Of a stretch of 64,000 nucleotides of DNA, positions 7,316-16,471 are shown one piece after another. Numbering within the stretch: the first letter of the stretch is position 1; each line of letters opens with the position of its first letter. The stretch is from assembly GCF_900168195.1 (NCBI RefSeq), contig NZ_FUYX01000004.1, positions 421,374 through 485,373 of the forward strand, written 5' to 3'. Below the pieces are notes generated by a model, which was not told where the DNA came from, ran no database searches, and saw only the letters and a program-made list of their open reading frames with translations. Source of the DNA: Allobosea thiooxidans. Lineage in GTDB: Bacteria > Pseudomonadota > Alphaproteobacteria > Rhizobiales > Beijerinckiaceae. The translations under genes were made by a program, and so were the position numbers.

Positions 7316-8605
7316 TCAGGCCGCGACGGAGGCGCGCGCCCGATCGAGCGCGAGCAGCGCAAGGCCGCTCGCGACCGAGCGGAAGGCATCGCCGATATGA
7401 ACTTTCCCGGCCCCGAAGCGGCGGTCGAACAGGCTGCGCACCGCCGGGACATAGGAGGTTCCGCCGGTCATGAAAACCGCCTCGATGCGCTCGCCGCCGA
7501 GCCCGGCCTCGGCCAGCGCCCGGTCGAGGGCCGCCTCGATAGCGCCGACATCCTCGGCGATCCAGCGCTCGAAATCGGCCCGGCGGATCGATTTCTCGAT
7601 GGTCACGCCCATCTGGCTGAAGCTCAGCATGGTGCTGTCGCTGTCGGACAGCGCGACCTTGGCGGCGGAAACCGCACGGTAGAGCTCGTAGCCGAGATCG
7701 TATTCGATCACCGTCAGCAGATCCTCGAGCTTGGCGGGCTCGACCGCCTCGCGGATCAGCGCGTTGAGCTCGGCCATGGTCTCGCGGCTCTTCATCAGCG
7801 AGAGCTTGTGCCATTGCGCGAAGGCGGCGTGATAATGCGCCGGCACCGGCAGGAGCTTGCCGAAGGAGCGGTACTCGGTGCCCTTGCCGAGCGCCGGCGA
7901 GACGGCATGCTCGATGATGCGGTAGTCGAAGGTGTCGCCGGCGACACCGACGCCGGCATGGGAGAGCGGGATCGCCTCCAGCCTGCCCTGCGCGCCGGGC
8001 TCGAAGCGCATCACCGAGAAGTCGCTGGTGCCGCCGCCGAAATCGGCGACCAGCATGGTCCGCGGCTCCTTCAGCTCGCGCGCATACCAATAGGCGGCGC
8101 CAAGCGGCTCGTAGGCGAAATCGACCTGTTCCATCCCGGCCTTGCCATAGGAGGCCTTCAGGCGGCCGACCGCGAGCTCCTCGTCCGGCCGGTCGCCGGC
8201 GAAGACGACCGGGCGGCCGGAGACGAGCGGCAGCGTGTCGTGGCCGGAGAGGTCAGTCGAGAGATCCGAGAGGAAGACGCCGATCAGGTCCTCCAGCCGG
8301 AAGAGCTTGCCGAAGAGCCGCGTCTCCTGGAAGGCGCGGCTGGAGAGATGCGTCTTGAGCGACTGCAGGAAGCGGTGCTCGGTCGTCATGCCGAGCGCCA
8401 TGTCGAGCGCATCGGGCCCGCTGACATGGGTGATGCGGGTCTCGGGCGGGCGCCCTTCGCGCCAGAACATCAGCGCCGAGCGATAGGCGTCGACCGCGCC
8501 CTGCTGCGTGGCGAAGGAGCGCGTCATGACCGAGCCGTCCGCCCCCGCCAGCGCGACGACGCTGTTGGTGGTGCCGAAGTCGATGCCGATGGCGGCGGGG
8601 GTCAT
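7316..8605 (-). CDS. Hsp70-family chaperone-like ATPase (YegD type)
   Basis: A 429-residue protein with the actin-like ATPase motifs of Hsp70: phosphate-1 GIDFGTTNSVV at the N-terminus and phosphate-2 ADFGGGTSDFSV near residue 190. Adenosine-binding FMTGGTSYVPAV is near the C-terminus. It is shorter than DnaK and lacks a substrate-binding domain and lid, as in E. coli YegD, a pseudo-chaperone of unknown clients. AAAGGACC precedes the ATG. It is located between rpsA and sppA, about 160 bases after rpsA and behind its terminator, so it is probably a separate transcript. Confidence 0.88.
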   Translation of the reverse strand: MTPAAIGIDFGTTNSVVALAGADGSVMTRSFATQQGAVDAYRSALMFWREGRPPETRITHVSGPDALDMALGMTTEHRFLQSLKTHLSSRAFQETRLFGKLFRLEDLIGVFLSDLSTDLSGHDTLPLVSGRPVVFAGDRPDEELAVGRLKASYGKAGMEQVDFAYEPLGAAYWYARELKEPRTMLVADFGGGTSDFSVMRFEPGAQGRLEAIPLSHAGVGVAGDTFDYRIIEHAVSPALGKGTEYRSFGKLLPVPAHYHAAFAQWHKLSLMKSRETMAELNALIREAVEPAKLEDLLTVIEYDLGYELYRAVSAAKVALSDSDSTMLSFSQMGVTIEKSIRRADFERWIAEDVGAIEAALDRALAEAGLGGERIEAVFMTGGTSYVPAVRSLFDRRFGAGKVHIGDAFRSVASGLALLALDRARASVAA

Positions 8606-8703
8606 GGCGAGGTCCTTTCGCGAGTAGACAAACCAGCCCCCCTCCCGAGGAGCCGCCGGAAGGCTGCTCAGGAGGAGGGCTGAGGGTCGTCAGCCGAAAC
8701 AAA

Positions 8704-8730
8704 AGCCCGCGCGGATCGCTCCGCGCGGGC
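8704..8730 (-). terminator. rho-independent terminator of rpsA
   Basis: On the minus strand GCCCGCGCGGAGC-GATCC-GCGCGGGC is followed by TTTTGTTT, 38 bases after the rpsA stop codon: a strong stem with a T tract. Confidence 0.85.
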
Positions 8731-8767
8731 CGAATTCGAAGGCCGGCCGCTTCACGCGGCCGAAGCC

Positions 8768-10471
8768 TCACTTCTTGTCGCTGGCCTTCTTGAGGGCCGC
8801 GCCCAGGATGTCGCCGAGCGAGGCGCCGGAGTCGGACGAACCGAACTGGGCGATCGCCTCCTTCTCCTCGGCCATTTCCAGGGCCTTGATCGAGACCTGG
8901 ATCTTGCGGGCCTTCTTGTCGAAGAGCACGACGCGGGCGTCGATGCGCTCGCCGGCCGCGAAGCGCTCGGGGCGCTGCTCGGAGCGATCGCGAGCCAGCT
9001 CGGCGCGCTTGATGAAGGTCATCATGTCGGTGTCGGCGATCTTGACGTCGAGACCCGACTCCTTGACCTCGACCACCTCACAGGTGACGATCTGGCCCTT
9101 CTTGAACTCGCCGGCATCCACGAAGGGATCGCCGCCCAGCTGCTTCAGGCCGAGCGAAATACGCTCCTTCTCGACGTCCACATCGAGAACGACGGCCTGC
9201 AGGACGTCGCCCTTCTTGTATTCCTCGATGACCTGCTCGCCCGGACGGTTCCAGTCGAGATCCGAGAGATGGATCATGCCGTCGATATCGCCTTCCAGGC
9301 CCAGGAACAGGCCGAACTCGGTCTTGTTCTTGACCTCGCCCTCGACCACCGAACCCGACGGGTGCTGCTCCGCGAAGAGCTCCCACGGGTTGCGCAGGGT
9401 CTGCTTGAGGCCGAGCGAGATGCGGCGCTTGACCGGATCGACCTCGAGGATCGCGACGTCGACTTCCTGCGAGGTCGAGACGATCTTGCCGGGGTGGACG
9501 TTCTTCTTGGTCCAGGACATCTCGGAGACGTGGATCAGGCCTTCGATGCCCGGCTCCACTTCGACGAACGCGCCGTAGTCCGTGATGTTGGTCACGCGGC
9601 CCTTGAGACGGGTGCCGACCGGGTAACGCTCGGCGATGCCATCCCACGGATCGGCCAGCAGCTGCTTGATGCCGAGCGAGATGCGGTGCGTGTCCTGGTT
9701 GATCTTGATGATCTTGACCTTGACCGTCTGGCCGATGGTCACGACCTCGGACGGATGGTTCACGCGGCGCCACGCCATGTCGGTGACGTGCAGCAGGCCG
9801 TCGATGCCGCCGAGGTCAACGAACGCACCGTATTCGGTGATGTTCTTGACGACGCCGTCGATGACCTGGCCCTCTTCGAGCGAGGCGACGAGCTCGGAAC
9901 GAGCCTCGGCGCGGGTCTCTTCGAGGACGGTGCGGCGCGACACGACGATGTTGCCGCGGCGGCGATCCATCTTGAGGATCTCGAAGGGCTGCGGCTGGCC
10001 CATCAGCGGGCCGACGTCGCGGATCGGACGGATGTCGACCTGCGAACGCGGCAGGAAGGCCACGGCGCCGTCGAGATCGACGGTGTAGCCGCCCTTGACG
10101 GTGTTGAAGATGACGCCCGAAACCTTCTCGCGGGCCTCGAAAGCCTTCTCGAGCTTGACCCAGCTCTCTTCGCGGCGAGCCTTGTCGCGCGAGATGACGG
10201 CCTCGCCGAGGGCGTTCTCGATCCGGTCGAGATAGACCTCGACCTCATCGCCGACGCCGATCTCCTGCTCGCGGCCGGGGCCGGTGAATTCCTTGAGCGC
10301 GACGCGGCCTTCCGTCTTCAGGCCGACGTCGATGATCGCCATATCCTTCTCGATGGCGACAACCTTGCCCTTGATGACGGTGCCTTCCATCGCCTCGTTG
10401 CGGGCGAAGGACTCTTCGAGCAGGGCGGCGAAATCCTCGCGACCCGCGCTATAGCTCTCAACTGCTGACAT
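8768..10471 (-). CDS. rpsA: 30S ribosomal protein S1
   Basis: A 567-residue protein starting [20 protein letters not shown], with six S1 OB-fold RNA-binding repeats recognisable from recurring blocks such as [40 protein letters not shown] and [20 protein letters not shown]. The repeats also carry HVTDMAW, HVSEMSW and HLSDLDW. It bridges mRNA to the 30S subunit at initiation. CAGGAGATCAC precedes the ATG at 10471, which sets the start well inside the longer open frame. The C-terminus ends in a Lys-rich tail. In many proteobacteria cmk lies upstream of rpsA; here the upstream side is a non-coding leader and divergent lemA. Confidence 0.96.
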   Translation of the reverse strand: MSAVESYSAGREDFAALLEESFARNEAMEGTVIKGKVVAIEKDMAIIDVGLKTEGRVALKEFTGPGREQEIGVGDEVEVYLDRIENALGEAVISRDKARREESWVKLEKAFEAREKVSGVIFNTVKGGYTVDLDGAVAFLPRSQVDIRPIRDVGPLMGQPQPFEILKMDRRRGNIVVSRRTVLEETRAEARSELVASLEEGQVIDGVVKNITEYGAFVDLGGIDGLLHVTDMAWRRVNHPSEVVTIGQTVKVKIIKINQDTHRISLGIKQLLADPWDGIAERYPVGTRLKGRVTNITDYGAFVEVEPGIEGLIHVSEMSWTKKNVHPGKIVSTSQEVDVAILEVDPVKRRISLGLKQTLRNPWELFAEQHPSGSVVEGEVKNKTEFGLFLGLEGDIDGMIHLSDLDWNRPGEQVIEEYKKGDVLQAVVLDVDVEKERISLGLKQLGGDPFVDAGEFKKGQIVTCEVVEVKESGLDVKIADTDMMTFIKRAELARDRSEQRPERFAAGERIDARVVLFDKKARKIQVSIKALEMAEEKEAIAQFGSSDSGASLGDILGAALKKASDKK

Positions 10472-10821
10472 GTGATCTCCTGGGAGCCGGCCGCGTATCC
10501 CGCGGATGTCCGGCAAGGCGCCATGGGTTGGTGTTGCGGTCCGGAGCGCCGCCGCCGGCTCCTCCTCGCGGAGGTTTCCGCCCCGACGCGTCGGGGCCGA
10601 AGGCGCCATGCCGATGGCTCGATCCGTATCCGAGGCAGCCGTTTCAAACACGAAACGGGAGCAGGCCACGAAGACCGCCCCCGGCGCATGATCGATCACG
10701 GCCCTTCGGACAGGGGCGATGTAATCCACTCTCGCCGCAAGGGCAAGCTTCCTGCGGCTTCCCCAAGCTCGCCGGCCGTGCCAGTCTGCCGGCTCGAACG
10801 CCGGGCAAGGGGGAGCGTTGC
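10472..10821. other. 350-base divergent regulatory region of rpsA and lemA
   Basis: Non-coding. It holds a perfect 18-base palindrome (GCCCCGACGCGTCGGGGC, 10581-10598), a CTCCTCGCGGAG hairpin just beside it, and the inverted repeat CCGTTTC-N6-GAAACGG at 10639-10658. These fall 110-190 bases upstream of rpsA, so they are leader-RNA structures or operators of the S1 gene. No coding frame here has a ribosome-binding site. There is no sign of cmk. Confidence 0.55.
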
Positions 10822-11379
10822 ATGGGTTGGGTCATTCTCGGGCTGATCGCGGCCGTCATCATCTATGCGATCATGACCTATAACGGGCTCGTCACGATGC
10901 GGCAGCGGGTCAACCAGGCCTTCGCCGACATCGATGTCCAGCTCAAGCAACGGCACGACCTGATCCCGAACCTCGTCGAGACGGTGAAGGGCTATGCGAC
11001 GCATGAGAAGTCGACGCTCGACGCCGTCATCGCCGCCCGCAACGCGGCCCAGGGCGCGACCGGCGTCCATGACAAGGCGGCCGCCGAGCAGCAGCTCTCC
11101 GGCGCAGTCGGCCGGCTGCTGGCGCTGGGCGAGGCCTATCCCGACCTCAAGGCCAGTGCCAACTTCCAGCAACTCCAGGTCGATCTCGGCAATGTCGAGG
11201 ACAAGCTCGCCGCGGCGCGGCGCTTCTTCAACAATGCGGTGAGCGAGTTCAACGCCGCGATCCAGGCCTTCCCGGCCATGCTCTTCGCGCCACAGATGGG
11301 CTTCACCCAGCGCGAATTCTTCGATGTCGGTCCGGAAACCCGGGCCCAGATCGAGACCGCCCCGAGCGTGAAGTTCTAG
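10822..11379 (+). CDS. lemA: LemA family membrane protein
   Basis: A 185-residue protein with an N-terminal membrane helix (MGWVILGLIAAVIIYAIMTY) and an all-helical domain carrying the family signature blocks QRVNQAFADIDVQLKQRHDLIPNLVETVKGY and YPDLKASANFQQLQ, read as successive helices. Function is uncertain; the usual partner is an M48 (HtpX-type) protease, and exactly such a gene follows 33 bases downstream, so the two are one operon, probably in envelope quality control. AAGGGGGAG precedes the ATG at 10822. The upstream extension of the frame is leader sequence. Confidence 0.92.
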   Translation: MGWVILGLIAAVIIYAIMTYNGLVTMRQRVNQAFADIDVQLKQRHDLIPNLVETVKGYATHEKSTLDAVIAARNAAQGATGVHDKAAAEQQLSGAVGRLLALGEAYPDLKASANFQQLQVDLGNVEDKLAAARRFFNNAVSEFNAAIQAFPAMLFAPQMGFTQREFFDVGPETRAQIETAPSVKF

Positions 11380-11412
11380 CGCAGGATTGCCGGCGGCAGG
11401 GGAGCGGCGGCG

Positions 11413-12483
11413 ATGGCCCAGGCCTTCGGGCTCTATACCCATCAGCGCAACAACCGGATCAGGTCCAACCTCCTGATCGCCGGGCTCTTCCTGCTCGTCT
11501 ACCTCACGACCTGGGGCCTGCTGCTGATCGGCTACGGCTATGGCGGCGTGCCCTATGGCCGCAGCGTCTTCACCGAGGCGAACCGCATCTTTCGCTCCTG
11601 GTTTCCGTTCATCACGCTGGCGACGATCCTCTGGGTCTTCGTCGGCTTCCGCATCAATGTCGCGCTGATCGGGGCGGTGACGGGCGCCAAGGGCCTCGCA
11701 CGCGAGGACAACCCCAAGCTCTACCGGATGCTGGAAAACCTCTGCATCTCGCGCGGCCTGCCGATGCCCAAACTGGCGATCATCGAAAGCGACGCGCTCA
11801 ACGCCTTCGCCAGCGGCGTCAACGACAAGCAGTTCACGGTCAGCGTCACCAGCGGGCTGCTCGCCCAGCTCAACGACGCCGAGGTCGAGGCCGTCCTCGC
11901 CCATGAGCTGACCCATATCCGCAATGGCGACGTCCGCCTGATGGTGGTCGCCGTGGTCATCGCCGGCGTCATCTCCTTCATCGGGGAGATGGTGTTCCGC
12001 GGCTTCGGCCGCAGCCGGATCCGGGTTTCGTCGGACGATTCCAAGAAGGGCAATGGCGCCGCCATCATCATCGGCGTGGCGGTGATCGCGATCTCCTGGT
12101 TCCTGGCCGTGCTGGTCCGGCTGTCGCTGTCGCGCTCGCGGGAATACCTGGCCGATGCCGGGGCGGTCGAGCTGACCAAGAACCCAGATGCGATGATCTC
12201 GGCCCTGCTCAAGATCTCCGGCCGCGCCGATATCGACGGGGTGCCATCGGGCGTCATGGACATGTGCTTCGAGAACGACCCCGACGATTTCGCCGACCTG
12301 TTCTCGACCCACCCTTCCGTGACCAAGCGGGTCCAGGCGCTGATCGAGACGGCCGGCGGCAGGATGCCCGACATGCCGCCGCACCCGCCCAAGCTCACCG
12401 AACGGCAGGATTTGCCGACGATGGTCGAGGAAACCGTGGCGCGTGGGCCGTGGTCGCGACCGCCCACGCCCGGGCCGGGCTGA
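11413..12483 (+). CDS. M48 family membrane metalloprotease (HtpX-like)
   Basis: A 356-residue protein with two N-terminal membrane helices (about residues 19-42 and 67-92) and the zinc motif HELTH near residue 163. The third ligand glutamate is in SREYLADAGAVEL, and another membrane segment (IIIGVAVIAISWFLAVLV) lies between. It is likely a cytoplasmic-facing membrane protease for damaged membrane proteins, as for HtpX. It is co-transcribed with lemA. Its stop codon abuts the stop of the convergent beta-propeller gene with no spacer. The C-terminal HPSVTKRVQAL is the usual M48 ending. Confidence 0.92.
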   Translation: MAQAFGLYTHQRNNRIRSNLLIAGLFLLVYLTTWGLLLIGYGYGGVPYGRSVFTEANRIFRSWFPFITLATILWVFVGFRINVALIGAVTGAKGLAREDNPKLYRMLENLCISRGLPMPKLAIIESDALNAFASGVNDKQFTVSVTSGLLAQLNDAEVEAVLAHELTHIRNGDVRLMVVAVVIAGVISFIGEMVFRGFGRSRIRVSSDDSKKGNGAAIIIGVAVIAISWFLAVLVRLSLSRSREYLADAGAVELTKNPDAMISALLKISGRADIDGVPSGVMDMCFENDPDDFADLFSTHPSVTKRVQALIETAGGRMPDMPPHPPKLTERQDLPTMVEETVARGPWSRPPTPGPG

Positions 12484-13392
12484 TCAGCCGGCGACCAGCT
12501 TTCCCGGATCGATCTCGAAGACGAGCGGGTAGAAGGTGCTCCAGCGGTTCCAGCGCTGTGTCCCCGCCTCGCCGACCGCCCAGAGCCTGCCGTCCGGCGC
12601 ATGGCCGAGATCCTCGATCCCGCCCGGAGCGGGATAGCGCGCGAGCACCGCGCCGCTGCGGGCGTCGAGCCGGGACAGGAAGGCCGGCCGGTTGCCGGAG
12701 CTCTGCGCGATCCAGAGACTGCTTTCGGGGCCGAAAGTGGCGCCCTGCGCGAAGAGCGGCAGCGGGATTGTCGCCTCCGCATCGGCCAGCCCGACCGGTG
12801 CCTCCGCCGCAGCGAGAATGCGGGCGACCGAAACGGCATGGACGCTGGGCGCGCCCTCGCGGCGGTAGGGCCCGAACCAGAGCCGGTCCCCCGAGGCCGC
12901 CAGGAAGGAGGGACCCATCGCCTTGTCGACGCGGGTCTCCTTCAGCGGCACGCATTCGCCGCTGCGGCATGATTCCTTGAAGTCGAGCGCGAGGAGCCGG
13001 CCGGAATTGGCGACGAACAGCGTCTCCCGCACCATGGCGAGACCACCCGGGTGGCCGTAGGTCGCCGGCAGCGCGAAGCTGCCGAGCAGGCGCCCATCGC
13101 GGCGACCCAATCGAAAAAGACGGGCCGGGCCGTTGTCCTGATCCCGCTCGGTGCTGCGATAGGCGGCGATCAGGATCTCGTCGCCATGGACGGTGAGCCC
13201 CTGCGGAACATAGCCCTCGTTCAGCCCGGGCGACCAGTAGCGGCGACCGATCGCCGCCTCGTTGGGCACGGCCGTGAGCTCGCGCGCGTCGTAGCTCGGC
13301 GCATCGCCCGGCAAGACCGGACGTGCGAACGCGGCGGGAGCCAGACACAGGCCCATGCCGGCCGCCAGCAGCTCGCGTCGATTGGCCCTCAC
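12484..13392 (-). CDS. exported beta-propeller-like protein, Tat-type signal, unknown function
   Basis: A 302-residue protein if the GTG at 13392 is used; it gives MRANRRELLAAG, a twin-arginine-like signal ending AAFARP. The mature part contains repeated blocks of beta-propeller type: GYVPQGLTVHGDEILIAAY, HPGGLAMVRETLFVANSG, GATFGPESSLWIAQSSG and GIEDLGHAPDGRLWAVGE. These resemble SMP-30/NHL folds, suggesting a periplasmic lactonase-like or binding protein. CGACGAG, a weak ribosome-binding site, precedes the GTG four bases after the stop of the isomerase gene, so the two are coupled. The family is not recognised beyond the fold. Confidence 0.65.
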   Translation of the reverse strand: MRANRRELLAAGMGLCLAPAAFARPVLPGDAPSYDARELTAVPNEAAIGRRYWSPGLNEGYVPQGLTVHGDEILIAAYRSTERDQDNGPARLFRLGRRDGRLLGSFALPATYGHPGGLAMVRETLFVANSGRLLALDFKESCRSGECVPLKETRVDKAMGPSFLAASGDRLWFGPYRREGAPSVHAVSVARILAAAEAPVGLADAEATIPLPLFAQGATFGPESSLWIAQSSGNRPAFLSRLDARSGAVLARYPAPGGIEDLGHAPDGRLWAVGEAGTQRWNRWSTFYPLVFEIDPGKLVAG

Positions 13393-13396
13393 CTCG

Positions 13397-14005
13397 TCAG
13401 CGCCCGTCCCGGGCCCATTCGAGCGCTTCCTCCAGGCGATCATCGCCCCAGAACAGCTCGCCATCGCCCGCCACGAAGAAGGGCGCGCCGAAGATGCCGA
13501 TCGACTTCGCGTATTCGATCTCGGCCCGCAGCCGCCCCTTGACCTCCTCGCTGCGCGACAGCGGGATGGCGACATGCGGCTCGATCCCCGCCTCCCGCAG
13601 CGCCAGCGTCTGCACCGCCTCCTCGGCGATGTTCCTGCCTTCGCAGAACTGGGCCCGGAACAGAGCCTTCGAGAAGACCGAGGTCCAGCCGCCTTCGCGG
13701 CCGGCCAGGGCCAGCCTCGCCGCGGACAGCGAATTCTGGGGAAAATTCTCCGGCTTGACGAAATCGAGGCCCTGGCGCCGCGCCCGGCGAGCCGTGTCGC
13801 GCCACATATAGCGCCCCTTGCTGGGATAGAGCGCGAAGGGCGAGGTGTTCCAGCCCTGCGCGGCGAAGATCGGCCCCAGCAGGAAGGGCCGCCAGCGCAG
13901 AGCAATACCGGCCTCCTCGGCCAATTCTTCGATTCTGAGGGCGCTCAGGCAGGAATAGGGTGACGCGAACTCATACCAGAAGTCCAGAACGGGACGATTC
14001 GGCAT
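13397..14005 (-). CDS. 2-hydroxychromene-2-carboxylate isomerase family protein
   Basis: A 202-residue DsbA/kappa-GST fold protein. It begins MPNRPVLDFWYEFASPYSCL; the FWYEFASPYS segment corresponds to the glutathione-binding SPY region of NahD-type isomerases. The C-terminal GIFGAPFFVAGDGELFWGDD has the cis-proline and the conserved FWG block. NahD acts in naphthalene degradation, but many genomes carry paralogues with unknown substrates; no aromatic catabolic gene is nearby. It forms an operon with the Tat-type propeller protein. Confidence 0.82.
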   Translation of the reverse strand: MPNRPVLDFWYEFASPYSCLSALRIEELAEEAGIALRWRPFLLGPIFAAQGWNTSPFALYPSKGRYMWRDTARRARRQGLDFVKPENFPQNSLSAARLALAGREGGWTSVFSKALFRAQFCEGRNIAEEAVQTLALREAGIEPHVAIPLSRSEEVKGRLRAEIEYAKSIGIFGAPFFVAGDGELFWGDDRLEEALEWARDGR

Positions 14006-14252
14006 TCAGCCTCCGAACAGGTCGTCATCATCTCGTGTCGCGCACCGGCGAGCCTGAACTCTCCGGAGCACGACCGCAAGCGCCCCGAATGGGCGCTCTC
14101 GGGAACGGGGCGCCGCCGCCGCCAACGCCGACCCATCACAGGACGGCGCGGGATCGATCAGAAGGTTCCGATTGCTTCGCCCCGAACCCTGCGATAGTGC
14201 GCCATTGCGTCCGAAACGCGGCCTGCGGGCCGCCAGCAGGAAATTGACCAAG

Positions 14253-15485
14253 ATGGCTGACAGCAGCGTGAAGAAGGTCGTTCTCGCCTATTCCGGCGGA
14301 CTCGACACCTCGATCATCCTCAAATGGCTGCAGACCACCTATCGATGCGAGGTCGTGACCTTCACCGCCGATCTCGGCCAGGGTGAGGAGCTCGGACCGG
14401 CGCGCGACAAGGCGCTTCTGCTCGGCATCAAGCCCGAGAACATCTTCATCGAAGACCTGCGCGAGGAATTCGTGCGCGACTACGTCTTCCCGATGTTCCG
14501 GGCGAACGCCGCCTATGAGGGCGTCTATCTGCTCGGCACCTCGATCGCGCGCCCGCTGATCGCCAAGAAGCTGATCGAGATCGCCGAGAAGACCGGCGCC
14601 GACGCCGTCTCCCATGGCGCCACCGGCAAGGGCAACGACCAGGTTCGCTTCGAGCTCACCGCCTACGCGCTCAAGCCCGACGTCGTGGTGATCGCGCCCT
14701 GGCGGGAATGGGACCTGCGCTCGCGCGAACAGCTCATCGCCTTCGCCGAGCAGCACCAGATCCCGATCGCCAAGAACAAGCGCGGCGAAGCGCCGTTCTC
14801 GGTCGACGCCAACCTGCTGCACGCCTCGTCGGAGGGCCGCGTGCTGGAGGACCCGGCGGTCGAGGTGCCGGACTACGTCTATTCGCGCACAGTCTCGCCG
14901 GAAGACGCGCCGGACAAGCCGACGATCATCACGATCTCCTTCGAGAAGGGCGACGCGGTCGCGATCGACGGCAAGAAGCTGTCGCCGGCGACGCTGCTCG
15001 CCAAGCTCAACGATCTCGGCCGCGACAACGGCATCGGCCGGCTCGACCTCGTCGAGAACCGCTTCGTCGGCATGAAGAGCCGCGGCATGTACGAGACGCC
15101 CGGCGGAACGATCCTGCATGCGGCGCATCGCGCGATCGAGTCGATCACGCTCGATCGCGGTGCGGCGCATCTCAAGGACGAGATCATGCCGAAATACGCC
15201 GAGCTGATCTATAACGGCTTCTGGTTCTCGCCCGAGCGCGAGATGCTGCAGGCGCTGATCGACAAGAGCCAGGAATTCGTCACCGGCGACGTGCGCCTCA
15301 AGCTCTACAAGGGCGGCGTCCATGTCATCGGCCGGTCGAGCGACTACTCGCTCTACGACCAGGACCTCGTCACCTTCGAGGAAGGCGCCGTGGCCTACGA
15401 CCATCGCGACGCGGCCGGCTTCATCAAGCTCAACGCGCTGCGCCTGCGCACGCTCGGCCAGCGCAAGAAGAAGCTCGGTCTCTGA
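14253..15485 (+). CDS. argG: argininosuccinate synthase
   Basis: A 410-residue enzyme joining citrulline and aspartate in arginine biosynthesis. The N-terminal ATP loop AYSGGLDTS lies at residues 12-20. Further family blocks are [26 protein letters not shown], and [17 protein letters not shown] for citrulline/aspartate binding, with [14 protein letters not shown] near the C-terminus. The ATG at 14253, after AGGAAATTGACCAAG, gives the canonical N-terminus. It is monocistronic with its own intrinsic terminator. Confidence 0.97.
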   Translation: MADSSVKKVVLAYSGGLDTSIILKWLQTTYRCEVVTFTADLGQGEELGPARDKALLLGIKPENIFIEDLREEFVRDYVFPMFRANAAYEGVYLLGTSIARPLIAKKLIEIAEKTGADAVSHGATGKGNDQVRFELTAYALKPDVVVIAPWREWDLRSREQLIAFAEQHQIPIAKNKRGEAPFSVDANLLHASSEGRVLEDPAVEVPDYVYSRTVSPEDAPDKPTIITISFEKGDAVAIDGKKLSPATLLAKLNDLGRDNGIGRLDLVENRFVGMKSRGMYETPGGTILHAAHRAIESITLDRGAAHLKDEIMPKYAELIYNGFWFSPEREMLQALIDKSQEFVTGDVRLKLYKGGVHVIGRSSDYSLYDQDLVTFEEGAVAYDHRDAAGFIKLNALRLRTLGQRKKKLGL

Positions 15486-15503
15486 CGAGCGCTTGTCGCG
15501 GGT

Positions 15504-15556
15504 GTCATCCCGTGCGCGCTGCGGCATGTGAATGCCGCTGCGCAGACACGGGACCG
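15504..15556 (+). repeat. REP-like palindromic element, copy A
   Basis: About 53 bases: GTCATCCCGTGCGCGCTGCGGC, an eight-base loop, then GCCGCTGCGCAGACACGGGACCG. It is an imperfect hairpin and nearly identical to the reverse complement of copy B, differing only in the loop. Confidence 0.8.
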
Positions 15557-15578
15557 CGTGACGATAAAAGCTCCAATT

Positions 15579-15615
15579 ACCCGGCGAGGTCAGACCACGC
15601 CGGGTTTTCTTTTTC
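15579..15615 (+). terminator. rho-independent terminator of argG
   Basis: ACCCGGCG-N11-CGCCGGGT followed by TTTCTTTTTCT. It lies 94 bases after the argG stop codon, between the two REP-like copies. Confidence 0.85.
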
Positions 15616-15683
15616 TATGAGCGCGATCTTCCACGGTCATTTGGGCCTCGCGCCGAGGGCGAGACGGGAGGCTATCCGGCGCA

Positions 15684-15735
15684 CGGTCCCGTGTCTGCGC
15701 AGCGGCACTTCGCGCCGCAGCGCGCACGGGATGAC
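15684..15735 (-). repeat. REP-like palindromic element, copy B (inverted)
   Basis: CGGTCCCGTGTCTGCGCAGC, a short loop, then GCCGCAGCGCGCACGGGATGAC. Its reverse complement matches copy A across the whole stem, 128 bases away in opposite orientation. Confidence 0.8.
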
Positions 15736-15802
15736 GTTGCCTTTTGAACCAGCGGGGCTCTGAGGCGTTCAGCACTCACCGATCAACCCGAGTGCTCCCC
15801 GC

Positions 15803-16156
15803 ATGCTCCGCTTCGCCGCCACTGCCCTGATCTCCGCGACACTCCTGTCGTCTCCCGCTCTCGCACAAGAGGTTCCGCCAAAGAGCGAAAAGCCGGCCAC
15901 GCCCGAGATCGCAACCTGCAAGAAGGCGGCGCTCCAGACGCTCCATGCGAAGGAACCGGAGATCAAGGACATCTATATCGACGAGGACGGCGCCACCGTC
16001 GCGGTGTCGGAAGCGAAGATCGAGGATATCCCGGTCACGCGCATCGTCATGGGCGAGGCCTATCTGCGAACGGACCGCTCGGACAAGCCGCGCCGCTTCC
16101 TCTGCCTGCTCGGGGAGATGGACAAGGTGCTGCTGACCTTCTTCACCGCCCGCTAG
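15803..16156 (+). CDS. small secreted protein, unknown function
   Basis: A 117-residue protein with a clear signal peptide (MLRFAATALISATLLSSPALAQ). The mature domain is about 95 residues with two cysteines (ATCKKAAL and RFLCLLGE) and a mixed alpha/beta pattern ending TRIVMGEAYLRTD...RFLCLLGEMDKVLLTFF. It is probably periplasmic. No clear ribosome-binding site is seen, and no family is recognised. It is flanked by the REP-like pair and a convergent DUF2188 gene. Confidence 0.7.
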   Translation: MLRFAATALISATLLSSPALAQEVPPKSEKPATPEIATCKKAALQTLHAKEPEIKDIYIDEDGATVAVSEAKIEDIPVTRIVMGEAYLRTDRSDKPRRFLCLLGEMDKVLLTFFTAR

Positions 16157-16171
16157 GCAGGAACCCGCTCG

Positions 16172-16417
16172 TCAGGGCTCGTCGATGACCTCGGTCGAGG
16201 GGCGGTCATGGCCGTCGGCCAGTTCCGCGTGCCACTGGCCATCCCTGTCCTGGTAGACGATGCCGTCCGTATGGCCGGCGATCGTCTGCCGCGCCGCCGC
16301 CCGCCTGGCCGCCTTCAGCGCCGCTTCGTGCGAGCGAAAGGTCTCCGACAGCACGTCCCCGACCTTGTAGGCCCAGCCGTCATCGTGCTGGACGATCTCA
16401 TACCTGACCAAGGTCAT
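16172..16417 (-). CDS. DUF2188-type small protein
   Basis: An 81-residue soluble protein: RYEIVQHDDGWAYKVGDVLSETF, then SHEAALKAARRAAARQ, then GIVYQDRDGQWHAE. This pattern of W/Y-containing strand, helix and final strand is that of the DUF2188 family found in many alphaproteobacteria. AAGGAGGACATGCG gives a strong ribosome-binding site for the ATG at 16417. The function is unknown. It lies 54 bases after fabI on the same strand and could be read through from the fab operon. Confidence 0.75.
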   Translation of the reverse strand: MTLVRYEIVQHDDGWAYKVGDVLSETFRSHEAALKAARRAAARQTIAGHTDGIVYQDRDGQWHAELADGHDRPSTEVIDEP

Positions 16418-16471
16418 CGCATGTCCTCCTTCCGACCGGAGGAGAACGATGGTCCCGACGCGGGGTTCCGT

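Larger units (their letters stand above)
15486..15802. other. 317-base intergenic stretch holding mirrored repeats and a terminator
   Basis: It contains REP-like element A, the argG terminator, about 70 bases of unique sequence, and the inverted REP-like element B, then the promoter region of the next gene. No gene is supported here; the frame crossing 15512-15763 is made of the repeats. Confidence 0.8.

Noticed and set aside
9269..10468. 399-codon open frame opposite rpsA
   Set aside because: It is an antisense shadow of S1: no ribosome-binding site, Asp/Arg/Gly-skewed composition typical of reading GC-rich genes backwards.
10696..12384. 562-codon frame opposite lemA and the M48 protease
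   Set aside because: Crosses the gene boundary and the divergent promoter; no domain and no start signal.
15512..15763. 83-codon frame after argG
   Set aside because: Built almost wholly from the two REP-like elements and the argG terminator.
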